Assembly: GCF_014650675.1 (NCBI RefSeq)
Contig: NZ_BMVK01000001.1
Span: 372,001 to 436,000, forward strand
Source: Streptomyces anulatus
GTDB lineage: Bacteria; Actinomycetota; Actinomycetes; Streptomycetales; Streptomycetaceae
Length of the DNA stretch: 64,000 nucleotides
Reading direction: 5' to 3'
The translations under genes and the position numbers were made by a program. This document shows positions 9,196 through 16,978 of this stretch, in pieces; positions within the stretch are counted from its first letter, which is position 1; every line of letters begins with the position of its first letter. Below the pieces are notes generated by a model. That model was not told where the DNA came from and searched no databases. It saw only the letters and a program-made list of their open reading frames with translations.

Positions 9196-9966
9196 TTACG
9201 CGTCGGACCGTTCCGTTCCGTTCTCGTCGCCCGCGGCGGCCTGCTTCCGGTCACGCTTGGCCTCCTCCGCCCTGGCCTTCGCCTCGTCGGCGATCTGGCG
9301 CTTGGCGGCGGTGGCGTAGACGTCCACGTACTCCTGGCCGGAGAGCTTCATGATCTCGTACATGACCTCGTCGGTCACCGAGCGCAGGATGAAGCGGTCG
9401 CCGTCCATGCCCTGGTAGCGGCTGAAGTCCAGCGGCTTGCCGATCCGGATGCCGGGGCGCATCAGCTTGGGCACCACCTTGCCGGGCGGCTGGATCTTCT
9501 CGGTGTCGATCATGGCGACCGGGATCACGGGTGCTCCGGTGGCCAGCGCGACCCGGGCCAGACCGCCGGGCTTGCCCCGGTAGAGCCGGCCGTCGGGCGA
9601 GCGGGTGCCCTCGGGGTAGATGCCGAAGAGGCCGCCGCTCTCGACGACCTGGATGCCCGCCTTGATCGCCGCCTCGCCCGCGCCGCGGGCTCCGGAGCGG
9701 TCGACGGGGAGCTGGCCGACGCCCTTGAAGAAGGCGGCGGTGAGCTTGCCCTTGACCCCGGGGGCGGTGAAGTACTCGGCCTTGGCGATGAACGTGACCT
9801 TGCGGTCCAGCACGGCCGGCAGGAAGAACGAGTCGGAGAACGACAGGTGGTTGCTCGCGAGGATCGCCGGACCGCGCTCGGGGATGTTCTCCAGGCCCTC
9901 CACCCACGGCCGGAAGGCGAGCTTCAGGGACCCGCCGATGGAGAACTTCATTGCGCCGTAGATCAA
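9196..9966 (-). CDS. 1-acyl-sn-glycerol-3-phosphate acyltransferase-like protein
   Basis: PlsC-family acyltransferase, 256 residues, which transfers acyl groups to lysophosphatidate or a related glycerolipid at the membrane. The catalytic HX4D motif is NHLSFSD (H40, D45), and the phosphate-binding block is YPEGTRS (117-123). The start is TTG at 9966, supported by AGGAGG eight bases upstream. The C-terminal 35 residues are charged (KARAEEAKRDRK) and likely disordered. The gene leads into macS with a 33-base gap. Other family members acylate polyketides or phosphatidylinositol mannosides, so the acceptor is not certain. Confidence 0.9.
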   Translation of the reverse strand: MIYGAMKFSIGGSLKLAFRPWVEGLENIPERGPAILASNHLSFSDSFFLPAVLDRKVTFIAKAEYFTAPGVKGKLTAAFFKGVGQLPVDRSGARGAGEAAIKAGIQVVESGGLFGIYPEGTRSPDGRLYRGKPGGLARVALATGAPVIPVAMIDTEKIQPPGKVVPKLMRPGIRIGKPLDFSRYQGMDGDRFILRSVTDEVMYEIMKLSGQEYVDVYATAAKRQIADEAKARAEEAKRDRKQAAAGDENGTERSDA

Positions 9967-10186
9967 CTCTTGTGCCTCCTGTGTGCTGTGGTGGAGACCT
10001 TAACCTGTGAGGTCGTCGCGGCCTTTGCCCGGCATGGGAGGACCGGCTCCCCGGGCGGGCCGTGCGGGGCGGCCCCGGGGGGCGTGACGGCCCTGGTCGG
10101 TGTCGGTCCGGTCGCGTACGGTGAAGTCATCCGTCAAGCACTCCCCCAGGTGCCCGCCCGCCCCGTCCCACGAACAGGAGACCCTG

Positions 10187-10966
10187 GTGCCGGTCCTCCC
10201 TGGAGCCGAGCCGTTCCGCCACGAGGGCGGAGAGGTCGGCGTCCTCCTCTGTCATGGCTTCACCGGATCGCCGCAGTCGCTGCGCCCCTGGGCGGACTAT
10301 CTCGCCGAGCGCGGGCTGACGGTCTCGCTGCCGCTGCTGCCGGGCCACGGCACGCGCTGGGAGGACATGGCGGTCACCGGCTGGCAGGACTGGTACGCGG
10401 AGGTGGACCGGGAGCTGCGGGTCCTGCGGGAGAAGTGCGGGCAGGTCTTCGTCTTCGGTCTGTCCATGGGCGGAGCGCTGAGCCTGCGGCTCGCGGCCAA
10501 GCACGGGGACGCGATCAGTGGCCTGGTGCTGGTCAACCCGGCCAACAAGGTGCACGGCCTCTCCGCGTACGCGCTGCCGGTGGCCCGTCATCTGGTGCGG
10601 ACGACCAAGGGCCTGGCCGACGACATCGCGCTCCCGGGTTCGCACGAGGTCGGCTACGACAAGGTGCCGCTGCACGCCGCGCACTCGGTGCGGAAGTTCT
10701 TCCGGCTGGTCGACGGGGAGCTGCCCCAGGTGACCCAGCCGGTGGTCCTGCTGCACAGCCCGCAGGACCATGTCGTGCCGCCCGCGGACAGCGCGCGGAT
10801 CCTGAGCCGGATCTCCTCCACGGACGTCTCGGAGATCCTGTTGGAACAGAGCTACCACGTGGCGACGTTGGACCATGATGCGGAGCGGATCTTCGATGAG
10901 AGCTACCGGTTCATCGGCCGTCTCGCACCGAGCGTCGGGATGAAGGGGAGCACGTCCGGTGGCTGA
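10187..10966 (+). CDS. Alpha/beta-hydrolase, carboxylesterase/monoacylglycerol lipase type
   Basis: Cytoplasmic serine esterase, 259 residues. The catalytic triad is S93 (GLSMGG), D194 (SPQDHVV) and H224 (QSYHVATLDHD); the oxyanion region is CHGFTGSPQS near 22-31. It resembles the Est30/monoglyceride-lipase type, about 250 residues. The GTG at 10187 is chosen because AGGAGA lies six bases before it; the frame stays open for 29 codons upstream but without family-like sequence. It overlaps the next gene by 8 bases (10959-10966), so the two are probably translated together. Natural substrate unknown. Confidence 0.88.
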   Translation: MPVLPGAEPFRHEGGEVGVLLCHGFTGSPQSLRPWADYLAERGLTVSLPLLPGHGTRWEDMAVTGWQDWYAEVDRELRVLREKCGQVFVFGLSMGGALSLRLAAKHGDAISGLVLVNPANKVHGLSAYALPVARHLVRTTKGLADDIALPGSHEVGYDKVPLHAAHSVRKFFRLVDGELPQVTQPVVLLHSPQDHVVPPADSARILSRISSTDVSEILLEQSYHVATLDHDAERIFDESYRFIGRLAPSVGMKGSTSGG

Positions 10967-11654
10967 GCACGACGCGGAACGCACAGGCAGCGACGAGGAG
11001 CGCGAACCGCGCCCCACGGAGCCCGCGGCCGTCCCGGAGGGGACGAAGCCGACGGGGACGGAGGGAGCGGAGCAGGAGCGGGCGATCGACGAGGAGGCGG
11101 CGTGGGCCGCGATCGTCGAGGGGTACGGGGAGGAGCCGCCGGACCCGCCGGGAGCCAAGCCATTCAAGGCGATCGAGGACCTGGCCCTGCTGGAGGACGA
11201 CCAGCGCAATGTGGTGGGGCCAAAGGACGGCTCCGCCGGTGATCCGGCGGACAAGGGGTCCGGCAAGACACCCCCGAAGCCGCCGGAGAAGAAGCCGCTC
11301 GGCAGCTCCGTGGTCTTCGCGCCCGGCGTCGCCGGCCCGCGCGACTACGAGCTGCCCGAGTCCAAGGACGACGGCGAGGGCGAGCCGGACGACGGGGACG
11401 AGGGCCATTTCGTGCCCCCGGAGCCGCCGCCGCTGCCGGAGGCCGACGTCACGGCGAAGTTCGCCTGGCTCGCGGTGATCGGCGGGCCGGTCCTGATGCT
11501 CCTCGCGGTGCTGCTCCAGTGGGAGATGACGTGGTGGCTCACCACGCTCTGCGTCGGCGGCTTCATCGGCGGCTTCGCCACCCTGGTGGCCCGGATGCCG
11601 CACGACGACGATGACGACACCTACGGCGACCCGGGGCGCGGCGCGGTCGTGTAA
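10959..11654 (+). CDS. Hypothetical membrane protein, acidic disordered N-terminus
   Basis: 231 residues, no recognised family. Residues 1-160 are rich in E, D, P, G and K and look disordered. Residues about 168-210 hold two hydrophobic segments (LAVIGGPVLMLLAVLL and LCVGGFIGGFATL). The tail is acidic (PHDDDDDTYG). This suggests a C-terminally anchored protein with a long cytoplasmic tail. Start GTG at 10959 with AGGGGAG upstream. Coupled to the esterase by overlap. Its 3' end overlaps the convergent exonuclease/phosphatase gene by 34 bases. Confidence 0.8.
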   Translation: MAEHDAERTGSDEEREPRPTEPAAVPEGTKPTGTEGAEQERAIDEEAAWAAIVEGYGEEPPDPPGAKPFKAIEDLALLEDDQRNVVGPKDGSAGDPADKGSGKTPPKPPEKKPLGSSVVFAPGVAGPRDYELPESKDDGEGEPDDGDEGHFVPPEPPPLPEADVTAKFAWLAVIGGPVLMLLAVLLQWEMTWWLTTLCVGGFIGGFATLVARMPHDDDDDTYGDPGRGAVV

Positions 11655-12448
11655 GGGCTGTCCCGCTGTTCCCGGCGGGACAGCCCTCGGCCCGCGGGGA
11701 TTCTGAGGGCGGCCAGGACCGGCAGATGGTCCGTGGCCGCCCTCAGGTCTTCCTCGCTCACACCGTCAAGACCGGTCGGGACGCCGCAGCCGAGCACCTC
11801 GACGCCGGGGGTCGCGAAGACCGCGTCGATGCGCTTGCGCGGTTCGTCCGGGGGGAACGTCAGCTCGCCGCCCCACGGAGCGACGGCCCGGCAGTCCTGG
11901 AGGGTCCCGGCCAGGTGCCGGAACGCCTTCCCGGTCGGTACGTCGTTGAGGTCGCCGCCCGCCACGGCGTGCTCGACGCCCATCGCCGCCAGCCGCTCCA
12001 GCAGCAGATCCGCCTGGGCGAGGCGCTCGTCGCGCTGAAGGCTCAGATGGCAGCTCAGCACCCCGATCCTGGCCCCGGCGATCCGCACCACGGCGGTGGC
12101 GAAGCCCCTGCGGTGCAGGCCGGGGGTGAGCGGCAGCAGGATGTCCTCGGTGCGCTCGACGGTCACCCGCAGCGAGCACAGCAGCAGCGGTCCGGCGGCG
12201 GTGGCCCCGCCGCTCAGCACCACCAGGTTGCTGCTCTTCGCGAGCCTGGCCGCGGCCTTGCGCCAGCGGAAGAAGCGCGGGGCCTCCTGGACGAGGACCA
12301 GGTCGGGCGCGCAGGCGCGGATGACGCGGGCCAGCGCGGCGGTGTCGTCGTGCATCGACCGGACGTTGTAGCTCAGCACTCTGATGACGGCTGAACCGTC
12401 CGGCTCGGTACGGGAGACGGGCAGTGGCGTCAGGACCATGCGGGCCAC
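11621..12448 (-). CDS. Endonuclease/exonuclease/phosphatase family protein
   Basis: 275-residue metal-dependent phosphoesterase fold. Family blocks: RVLSYNVRSM (about 23-32), LVLVQEAP with metal ligand E, LSCHLSLQRDER, AGGDLNDVPTG and the C-terminal ATDHLPVLA with catalytic D and H. No signal peptide or membrane segment is visible. The family includes DNA repair nucleases, sphingomyelinases and nucleotide phosphatases, so the substrate cannot be named. GTG at 12448 and ATG at 12439 are both possible starts; neither has a good ribosome site. The last 34 bases overlap the convergent membrane protein gene. Confidence 0.85.
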   Translation of the reverse strand: MARMVLTPLPVSRTEPDGSAVIRVLSYNVRSMHDDTAALARVIRACAPDLVLVQEAPRFFRWRKAAARLAKSSNLVVLSGGATAAGPLLLCSLRVTVERTEDILLPLTPGLHRRGFATAVVRIAGARIGVLSCHLSLQRDERLAQADLLLERLAAMGVEHAVAGGDLNDVPTGKAFRHLAGTLQDCRAVAPWGGELTFPPDEPRKRIDAVFATPGVEVLGCGVPTGLDGVSEEDLRAATDHLPVLAALRIPAGRGLSRREQRDSPYTTAPRPGSP

Positions 12449-12456
12449 GATACGAC

Positions 12457-12496
12457 GGACGCCCGCCGCGGCCCCGGAGGGCGACGGCGGGCGTCC
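12457..12496 (-). terminator. Terminator of glkA
   Basis: GGACGCCCGCCG and CGGCGGGCGTCC form a perfect 12-bp stem with a 16-base loop, about 20 bases beyond the glkA stop. Confidence 0.75.
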
Positions 12497-12517
12497 GTGC
12501 GTCGTACGAAGCGGTAC

Positions 12518-13459
12518 TCAGCCCTGGCGGGCCAGGTCGGCCGCTCCCACGAGCCCGGCCTTGCCGCCGAGTTGGGCGGCCAGCACCTGGGCGTGCGGGC
12601 GCCATTCGCCGCCGATCAGCCAGCGCCGGAACGACTTGCGGATCGGGTCGAGGACGAGCTCGCCCTCGTCCGACACGCCGCCGCCGACGATGAACGCGGA
12701 CGGGTCGAACAGCGAGGCGAGGTCGGCCAGTCCGGCGCCTGCCCAGCGGGCCAGCTCGCGGAACGAGTCGACGGCCACCGGGTCGCCCTGGCGGGCGGCC
12801 TCGCTGATGTGCTTGCCCTCGATGCCGTCCACCGAGCCGTCGCCGAGGCCGAGCAGTACGGCGGCGTTCTCGGGGGTGGCGTTGGCACGCTGCTTCGCGT
12901 ACCGGACGAGCGCGCGGCCGGAGGCGTACTGCTCCCAGCAGCCCTGGCTGCCGCAGCCGCACAGCAGACCGTCCGGGACGACCCGGATGTGGCCGAACTC
13001 GGCGGCCACGCCGAAGCGTCCGCGCCGCAGCTTGTTGCCGATGATGATGCCGCCGCCGAGGCCGGTGCCGAGCGTGATGCAGATGACGTCGTCGTGCCCC
13101 TGGCCGGCCCCGAAGCGATACTCGCCCCAGGCCGCGGCGTTGGCGTCGTTCTCGACGACGACGGGCAGGCCGACGCGCTGCTCGACCTTGTCCTTGAGCG
13201 GCTCGTGACGCCAGTTGATGTTCGGTGCGAACAGCACGGTGGCGCGCTTGTCGTCGACGTAACCGGCGGCGCCGATGCCGACGGCCTCCACCTCGTGTCC
13301 CTCGCTCGCGCCGGACACGGCCGCGCAGATCGCGTCGACGATGCCTTCGGCCGTCGGCGGGGTCGCCACCTTGAACGTCGAGAGGATCCGGCCCTCTTCG
13401 TCGACCACTCCAGCCGCGATCTTCGTGCCGCCGATATCGACGCCGATGGTGAGTCCCAT
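12518..13459 (-). CDS. glkA: Glucokinase, ROK family
   Basis: ATP-dependent glucose kinase of 313 residues and the key player in Streptomyces glucose repression. ATP site DIGGTK at 8-13; catalytic D105 in ENDANAAAWGE; ROK zinc site H157, C167, C169 and C174 in the pattern HIR...CGCGSQGCWE. No N-terminal helix-turn-helix is present, so it is an enzyme rather than a ROK repressor. The ATG at 13459 is preceded by a GAGGG-type ribosome site. The gene upstream on the same strand (13579-14058) corresponds by position to SCO2127 of S. coelicolor, which has been reported to influence glucose kinase level and carbon catabolite repression. Confidence 0.95.
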   Translation of the reverse strand: MGLTIGVDIGGTKIAAGVVDEEGRILSTFKVATPPTAEGIVDAICAAVSGASEGHEVEAVGIGAAGYVDDKRATVLFAPNINWRHEPLKDKVEQRVGLPVVVENDANAAAWGEYRFGAGQGHDDVICITLGTGLGGGIIIGNKLRRGRFGVAAEFGHIRVVPDGLLCGCGSQGCWEQYASGRALVRYAKQRANATPENAAVLLGLGDGSVDGIEGKHISEAARQGDPVAVDSFRELARWAGAGLADLASLFDPSAFIVGGGVSDEGELVLDPIRKSFRRWLIGGEWRPHAQVLAAQLGGKAGLVGAADLARQG

Positions 13460-13578
13460 GAATCCCTCAGTTTCGGTCGAGCCCCGCTAGGGGCAACCGT
13501 ACCCGAGGCGTGGCCCGGCCCGGCCGGGGCCGGTCGGTCCCGGCCGATGTGTCCGGCGGGTACCGGCCGGTCGTCCGG

Positions 13579-14058
13579 TCAGTCCAGGTCGATGCGTTCG
13601 GTCCCGGAGGGGCCCTCGTCCCGGGGGTCGGACGGGTCGTCGGCGACCTTCTCCGTGGGGTCGGCGGGACTCGCGCCGCCCGACGCGCCCTCGGTGGTGC
13701 GGGTCCAGCGGCTCTCCTGGCCCTCGACCGCGGAGCGATAGGCGGCCAGCAGTTCATTGCCCGCGGCGGCGAGGTGGTCGAAGAACTGCGGGTTGCGTTC
13801 GATGACCGGTTCGACGGCGGACTTCGCCTGGCGGATGGCCTGCTGGACCGCGCCCTGGGCGGCGACGCCCAGCAGCGGGGACTGGAGTGAGGAGACCTTG
13901 TCGGCGACGGCGTCGACCAGCTTGCGCAGTTCCTCGGCGGCGGATCCGGGCTGGGGGCCGTGCTGCGCCCGGCGACGGGCCTTCTCGGCCGCGAGGTCCT
14001 CCGCGCAGGCGTCGGCCCACGGGTCGCCGTCGACGGGACGATCGGTGGCTTCACTCAT
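13579..14058 (-). CDS. Conserved Streptomyces protein upstream of glkA (SCO2127-like)
   Basis: 159-residue soluble protein with no catalytic motif. Residues 1-35 are charged, 36-115 are mostly helical (AEELRKLVDAVADKVSSL, then QGAVQQAIRQAKSAVEPVIE), and the last 40 are acidic and disordered. I believe it belongs to a Streptomyces-restricted DUF (DUF5304-like), from memory. The ATG at 14058 is supported by AGGAG six bases upstream. It lies 120 bases upstream of glkA on the same strand. In S. coelicolor the gene in this position is linked to glucose kinase activity and the BldK system, so a role in glucose signalling is likely but its biochemistry is unknown. Confidence 0.82.
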   Translation of the reverse strand: MSEATDRPVDGDPWADACAEDLAAEKARRRAQHGPQPGSAAEELRKLVDAVADKVSSLQSPLLGVAAQGAVQQAIRQAKSAVEPVIERNPQFFDHLAAAGNELLAAYRSAVEGQESRWTRTTEGASGGASPADPTEKVADDPSDPRDEGPSGTERIDLD

Positions 14059-14141
14059 GGCGGACTCCTGCGACGCGGGGCGGCCGACGGTCGGCCTGCG
14101 GTACACGTACTACCGACGTTACCCGAATGGCCGCAGCCCGT

Positions 14142-15329
14142 TCAGGAGGTGCGCGGCCACAGGGCCGGATCCGGTGTGAACCGCACCCGCAGCACCCCGT
14201 CGGCCAGGGCCGCGCCGGAGACGGTGCAGCGGCGCAGCGCGGAGGCGATCCGCACGATCCGGTGGAAGGGGCCGACGGTCAGGAGCAGTTCGTCGCCCCG
14301 GCGGACCAGGCGCAGGTCCTCCTTGGCGGCCCCGGGCAGCGGCAGGCACCAGGTGAACGTGAGGGTCCCGTCCTCGGCGTCCGGGTCCTCCTCGGTCCAC
14401 CAGGGGTCGCCGGCCCGGCCGGGCGTCCGGTCGTCGGGGGCGGGTATCTCCAGCGCGGCCAGGTCGTCGGGGCCCTGCGGGTCGCGGCCCAGGTGGGCGG
14501 CCTCATGCACGGGGACGTCCCCGGCCACGTCCTGGCGCCAGTGGTCCAGGCACTTCTCCTGCTGGGCGGCGAGCGCGGCGAACCAGGGGTCGCAGGAGTG
14601 CCGGGGCAGCACGCGGGAGGCGACCAGCAGGTCGGCGCTGAGTCCGTGCAGGGCGAGGCCGGTGCGGCCGGCGCGCAGGGCGTCCTCGGCGGCGGGGCCC
14701 GGCTCCGCGACCAGGCGGAGCGTGGTGGCCTCGTCCTCGATCAGGGCCTGGACGGCGGCCAGCTCGGCGTCCTTGCGGGCGGCGGCCTCGTACAGCCACT
14801 GCGCGGGCATCGGGACCCCGGCGAGCTGGGCGAGGACCGGACGCAGGGCGCGGGCGGCCTGGCGTTCGGCGGGGAGCAGCCGGCGCAGGTAGCGGCGCAG
14901 CTGTTCCGGCAGGGCGAGCAGGGCCAGGGCCTCGGTGAGCGGCGGCAGGTCGACGACGAGCGTGTCGTAGCCGGACCAGTCGCCCTCGGCGGCCCGGCGC
15001 AGGGTGTGCAGGAGGGCGAGCTGCGGGGAGCCGGGGAGTTCGGTGAGCTCCTCGCCGTCGAGCCGGCCCGCGCCGAGCAGGTCCAGGACGCCGGAGGCGC
15101 GCTTCTGGAGCTCGGTGAGTTCGGCGCGGAAGTGCTCGCCGGAGTCGATGCGGGCGTGGTCGAGGCCGTCGGCGACCCGGGTCGGTTCCGGGGCGGCCGG
15201 GAAGCCGGGTACGGCCTCGGCGGAGACCAGCAGCGTACGGCTGCCGCTCGCGGCCGAGGCCAGTGCGGTGGCCGCGGCGACGGTGCTGCGGCCCGCGCCG
15301 CCGAGGCCGGTGACCAGGACCGTACGCAC
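14142..15329 (-). CDS. ArsA/GET3-like ATPase with C-terminal HSP20-like domain
   Basis: 395-residue ArsA-family ATPase. The deviant Walker A GLGGAGRST is at about 7-15, and a DTLVVDLPPLTEALALL switch/Walker B-like block lies near 130-145. The final 85 residues (LTFTWCLPLPGAAKEDLRLV onward) form the HSP20-like beta domain found appended to actinobacterial ArsA homologues. The arsenite-binding cysteine set is not visible, so arsenic transport is unlikely; a role in protein or membrane handling is inference. GTG at 15329 lies 5 bases after the upstream stop, so it forms an operon with the START-like gene. Confidence 0.82.
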   Translation of the reverse strand: MRTVLVTGLGGAGRSTVAAATALASAASGSRTLLVSAEAVPGFPAAPEPTRVADGLDHARIDSGEHFRAELTELQKRASGVLDLLGAGRLDGEELTELPGSPQLALLHTLRRAAEGDWSGYDTLVVDLPPLTEALALLALPEQLRRYLRRLLPAERQAARALRPVLAQLAGVPMPAQWLYEAAARKDAELAAVQALIEDEATTLRLVAEPGPAAEDALRAGRTGLALHGLSADLLVASRVLPRHSCDPWFAALAAQQEKCLDHWRQDVAGDVPVHEAAHLGRDPQGPDDLAALEIPAPDDRTPGRAGDPWWTEEDPDAEDGTLTFTWCLPLPGAAKEDLRLVRRGDELLLTVGPFHRIVRIASALRRCTVSGAALADGVLRVRFTPDPALWPRTS

Positions 15330-15334
15330 GGCCC

Positions 15335-15784
15335 TCAGTTCCCCGGTGCGGACTCGACGCGCTTCTTCAGACCGGCGAGGGCGCGGTCGATGATGACCTT
15401 CTCGGCCTTGCGCTTGATCATGCCGAGCAGCGGGATCTTGACGTCGACGGCGAGCCGGTAGGTGACCTCGGTGCGCTCGCCGCCGCCGAGCGGGGCGAGG
15501 GCGTACGTGCCGTCGAGGGAGCGCAGCATCTGGGACTTGACGAGGCTCCAGCTGACCTCGTTCTCGCCGGTCCAGGTGTAGGAGAGGACATGGTCGTCCT
15601 TGATCGCTCCGGCGTCCAGGACGAGGCGGACCTGCTCGGCGCGGCCCTGGTCGTCGGTGGAGAGGACCTCGGCCTCCTTGACCTCGCCGGTCCACTCCGG
15701 GTAGCGGGCGAAGTCGGCGATCACGCCCATGACGTCGGCCGGCGCCGCCTCGATCGTGATGCTCGAGCTGGTGTGTTCAGCCAT
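15335..15784 (-). CDS. SRPBCC (polyketide cyclase/START-like) protein
   Basis: 149-residue ligand-binding fold of the SRPBCC superfamily: starts with SSSITIEAAPADVMGVIADF and the FARYPEWTGEVKEAEVL block, and ends with a long amphipathic helix (KRKAEKVIIDRALAGLKKRV). Such proteins bind hydrophobic ligands such as lipids, quinones or polyketides. It is neither a cyclase by context nor part of a polyketide cluster. It is followed after 5 bases by the ArsA-like ATPase, and this pairing suggests a shared process at the membrane. Specific ligand unknown. Confidence 0.82.
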   Translation of the reverse strand: MAEHTSSSITIEAAPADVMGVIADFARYPEWTGEVKEAEVLSTDDQGRAEQVRLVLDAGAIKDDHVLSYTWTGENEVSWSLVKSQMLRSLDGTYALAPLGGGERTEVTYRLAVDVKIPLLGMIKRKAEKVIIDRALAGLKKRVESAPGN

Positions 15785-15857
15785 CGCCGTGGCCCTCCAG
15801 TGCGGTGTAACCGGTCGCGTTCGGCAGGAGCCTGCCGCTGTGCAGGCTATCGCGTGC

Positions 15858-15883
15858 CCGGGGCGCTCCGGTCCACGCCCCGG
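15858..15883 (-). terminator. Hairpin downstream of the phosphoesterase gene
   Basis: CCGGGGCG pairs with CGCCCCGG across 10 bases, immediately after the stop at 15893. A second short stem (CGGCAGG/CCTGCCG) lies at 15822-15837. Confidence 0.5.
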
Positions 15884-15892
15884 CCGCCCGGG

Positions 15893-16699
15893 TCACCAGC
15901 TCAGCGCCCAGGGCGTTCCGGTCGACGCGAAGTGGCCGACGTTGACGCACTCGGTGGTCCCGATGCGCATCCGGCGGACCAACGGCTGGTGAACATGGCC
16001 GAAAAGCGCGTACCGGGGGCGGGTGGCGCGGATCGCCTCCAGCAGGGCGCGGCTGCCTCGTTCGAAGCGGCGGGCGACGGTGTCGTACGTCAGCTCGGGG
16101 ACCTCGGGCGGGATGTGCGAGCAGAGGACGTCGACCGGGCCGAGCGCCTCGACCTTGGCGGCGTACTCCTCGTCGCTGATCTCGTACGGGGTGTTCATCG
16201 GGGTCTTGAGGCCGCCGCCGACGAAGCCGAAGACCCGGCCGCCGATCTCGACGCGTTCGCCGTCGAGCACGGTGGTGCCGGGGCGGGCGTACTCGGGCCA
16301 GAGGTCGGGGACGTCGACGTTGCCGTAGGTGGCGTACGTCGGGGTGGGGAAGGCCGCGAAGAGTTCGGCGTACTGCTTGCGCACCGCGCCGAGGATCTCC
16401 GTGTTGCGGTCGCGGCCCGCCCACAGCTCGCGGCCGAAGGCGCGGGCCTCGTCGTAGCGGCGGGCGGTGCGCAGGGCGACGATGCGGTCGGCGTTCTCCT
16501 TGCCGAACAGGTCGGGGAAGATGCCGCGCGAGTGGTCGGCGTAGTCGAGGAAGAGCACCAGGTCACCGAGGCAGATCAGGGCGTCGGCGCCGTTCCCCGC
16601 GCGGGCCAGGGCCTCGGTGTTGCCGTGCACGTCGCTGACCACGTGGATCCGGGTCGATCCCCCGGCCCGGGCCCGGCTGTCCGGTTCGCTGACTCGCAT
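15893..16699 (-). CDS. Calcineurin-like metallophosphoesterase
   Basis: 268-residue binuclear metal phosphoesterase. Motifs in order: VVSDVHGN (D and H ligands), CLGDLV, GNVDVPDLWP (N ligand), CSHIPPE and FGHVHQP (the last two histidine ligands). No signal peptide, so it is cytoplasmic; the substrate is not defined (phosphodiesters, phosphoproteins or diadenosine compounds are possible). The ATG at 16699 has a -10-like TAGGGT six bases upstream, which suggests a leaderless mRNA and supports this start. Divergent from the acyl-CoA synthetase gene. Confidence 0.9.
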   Translation of the reverse strand: MRVSEPDSRARAGGSTRIHVVSDVHGNTEALARAGNGADALICLGDLVLFLDYADHSRGIFPDLFGKENADRIVALRTARRYDEARAFGRELWAGRDRNTEILGAVRKQYAELFAAFPTPTYATYGNVDVPDLWPEYARPGTTVLDGERVEIGGRVFGFVGGGLKTPMNTPYEISDEEYAAKVEALGPVDVLCSHIPPEVPELTYDTVARRFERGSRALLEAIRATRPRYALFGHVHQPLVRRMRIGTTECVNVGHFASTGTPWALSW

Positions 16700-16705
16700 G
16701 GGAAC

Positions 16706-16711
16706 ACCCTA
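16706..16711 (-). promoter_or_regulatory. Putative -10 element, leaderless start
   Basis: TAGGGT on the minus strand, six bases before the ATG at 16699; no Shine-Dalgarno is present. No clear -35. Confidence 0.45.
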
Positions 16712-16978
16712 GGGTGCCGCTTCCGTCGCTGGGTAGACCGTCCGGACCTGCGGTTACTTCCACGTCGGGACGGCAGTGGACTACTGTGCGCGAAAGGGCC
16801 ATTTATATGTGTGATGCATAAGACATCTGGCCGGAACCCCCTATCCGGAACCGAGTACCGGTGGGTAACGTCCGGGCAGTCCAGTCGTGCTCACCCCACT
16901 GAGCACCCGCCATTCTTGGACCGCAGCCGGTGCGTCACACAGAGCCGTGGCACCGGAGCCCGATGAGGAGCAGCAGTC

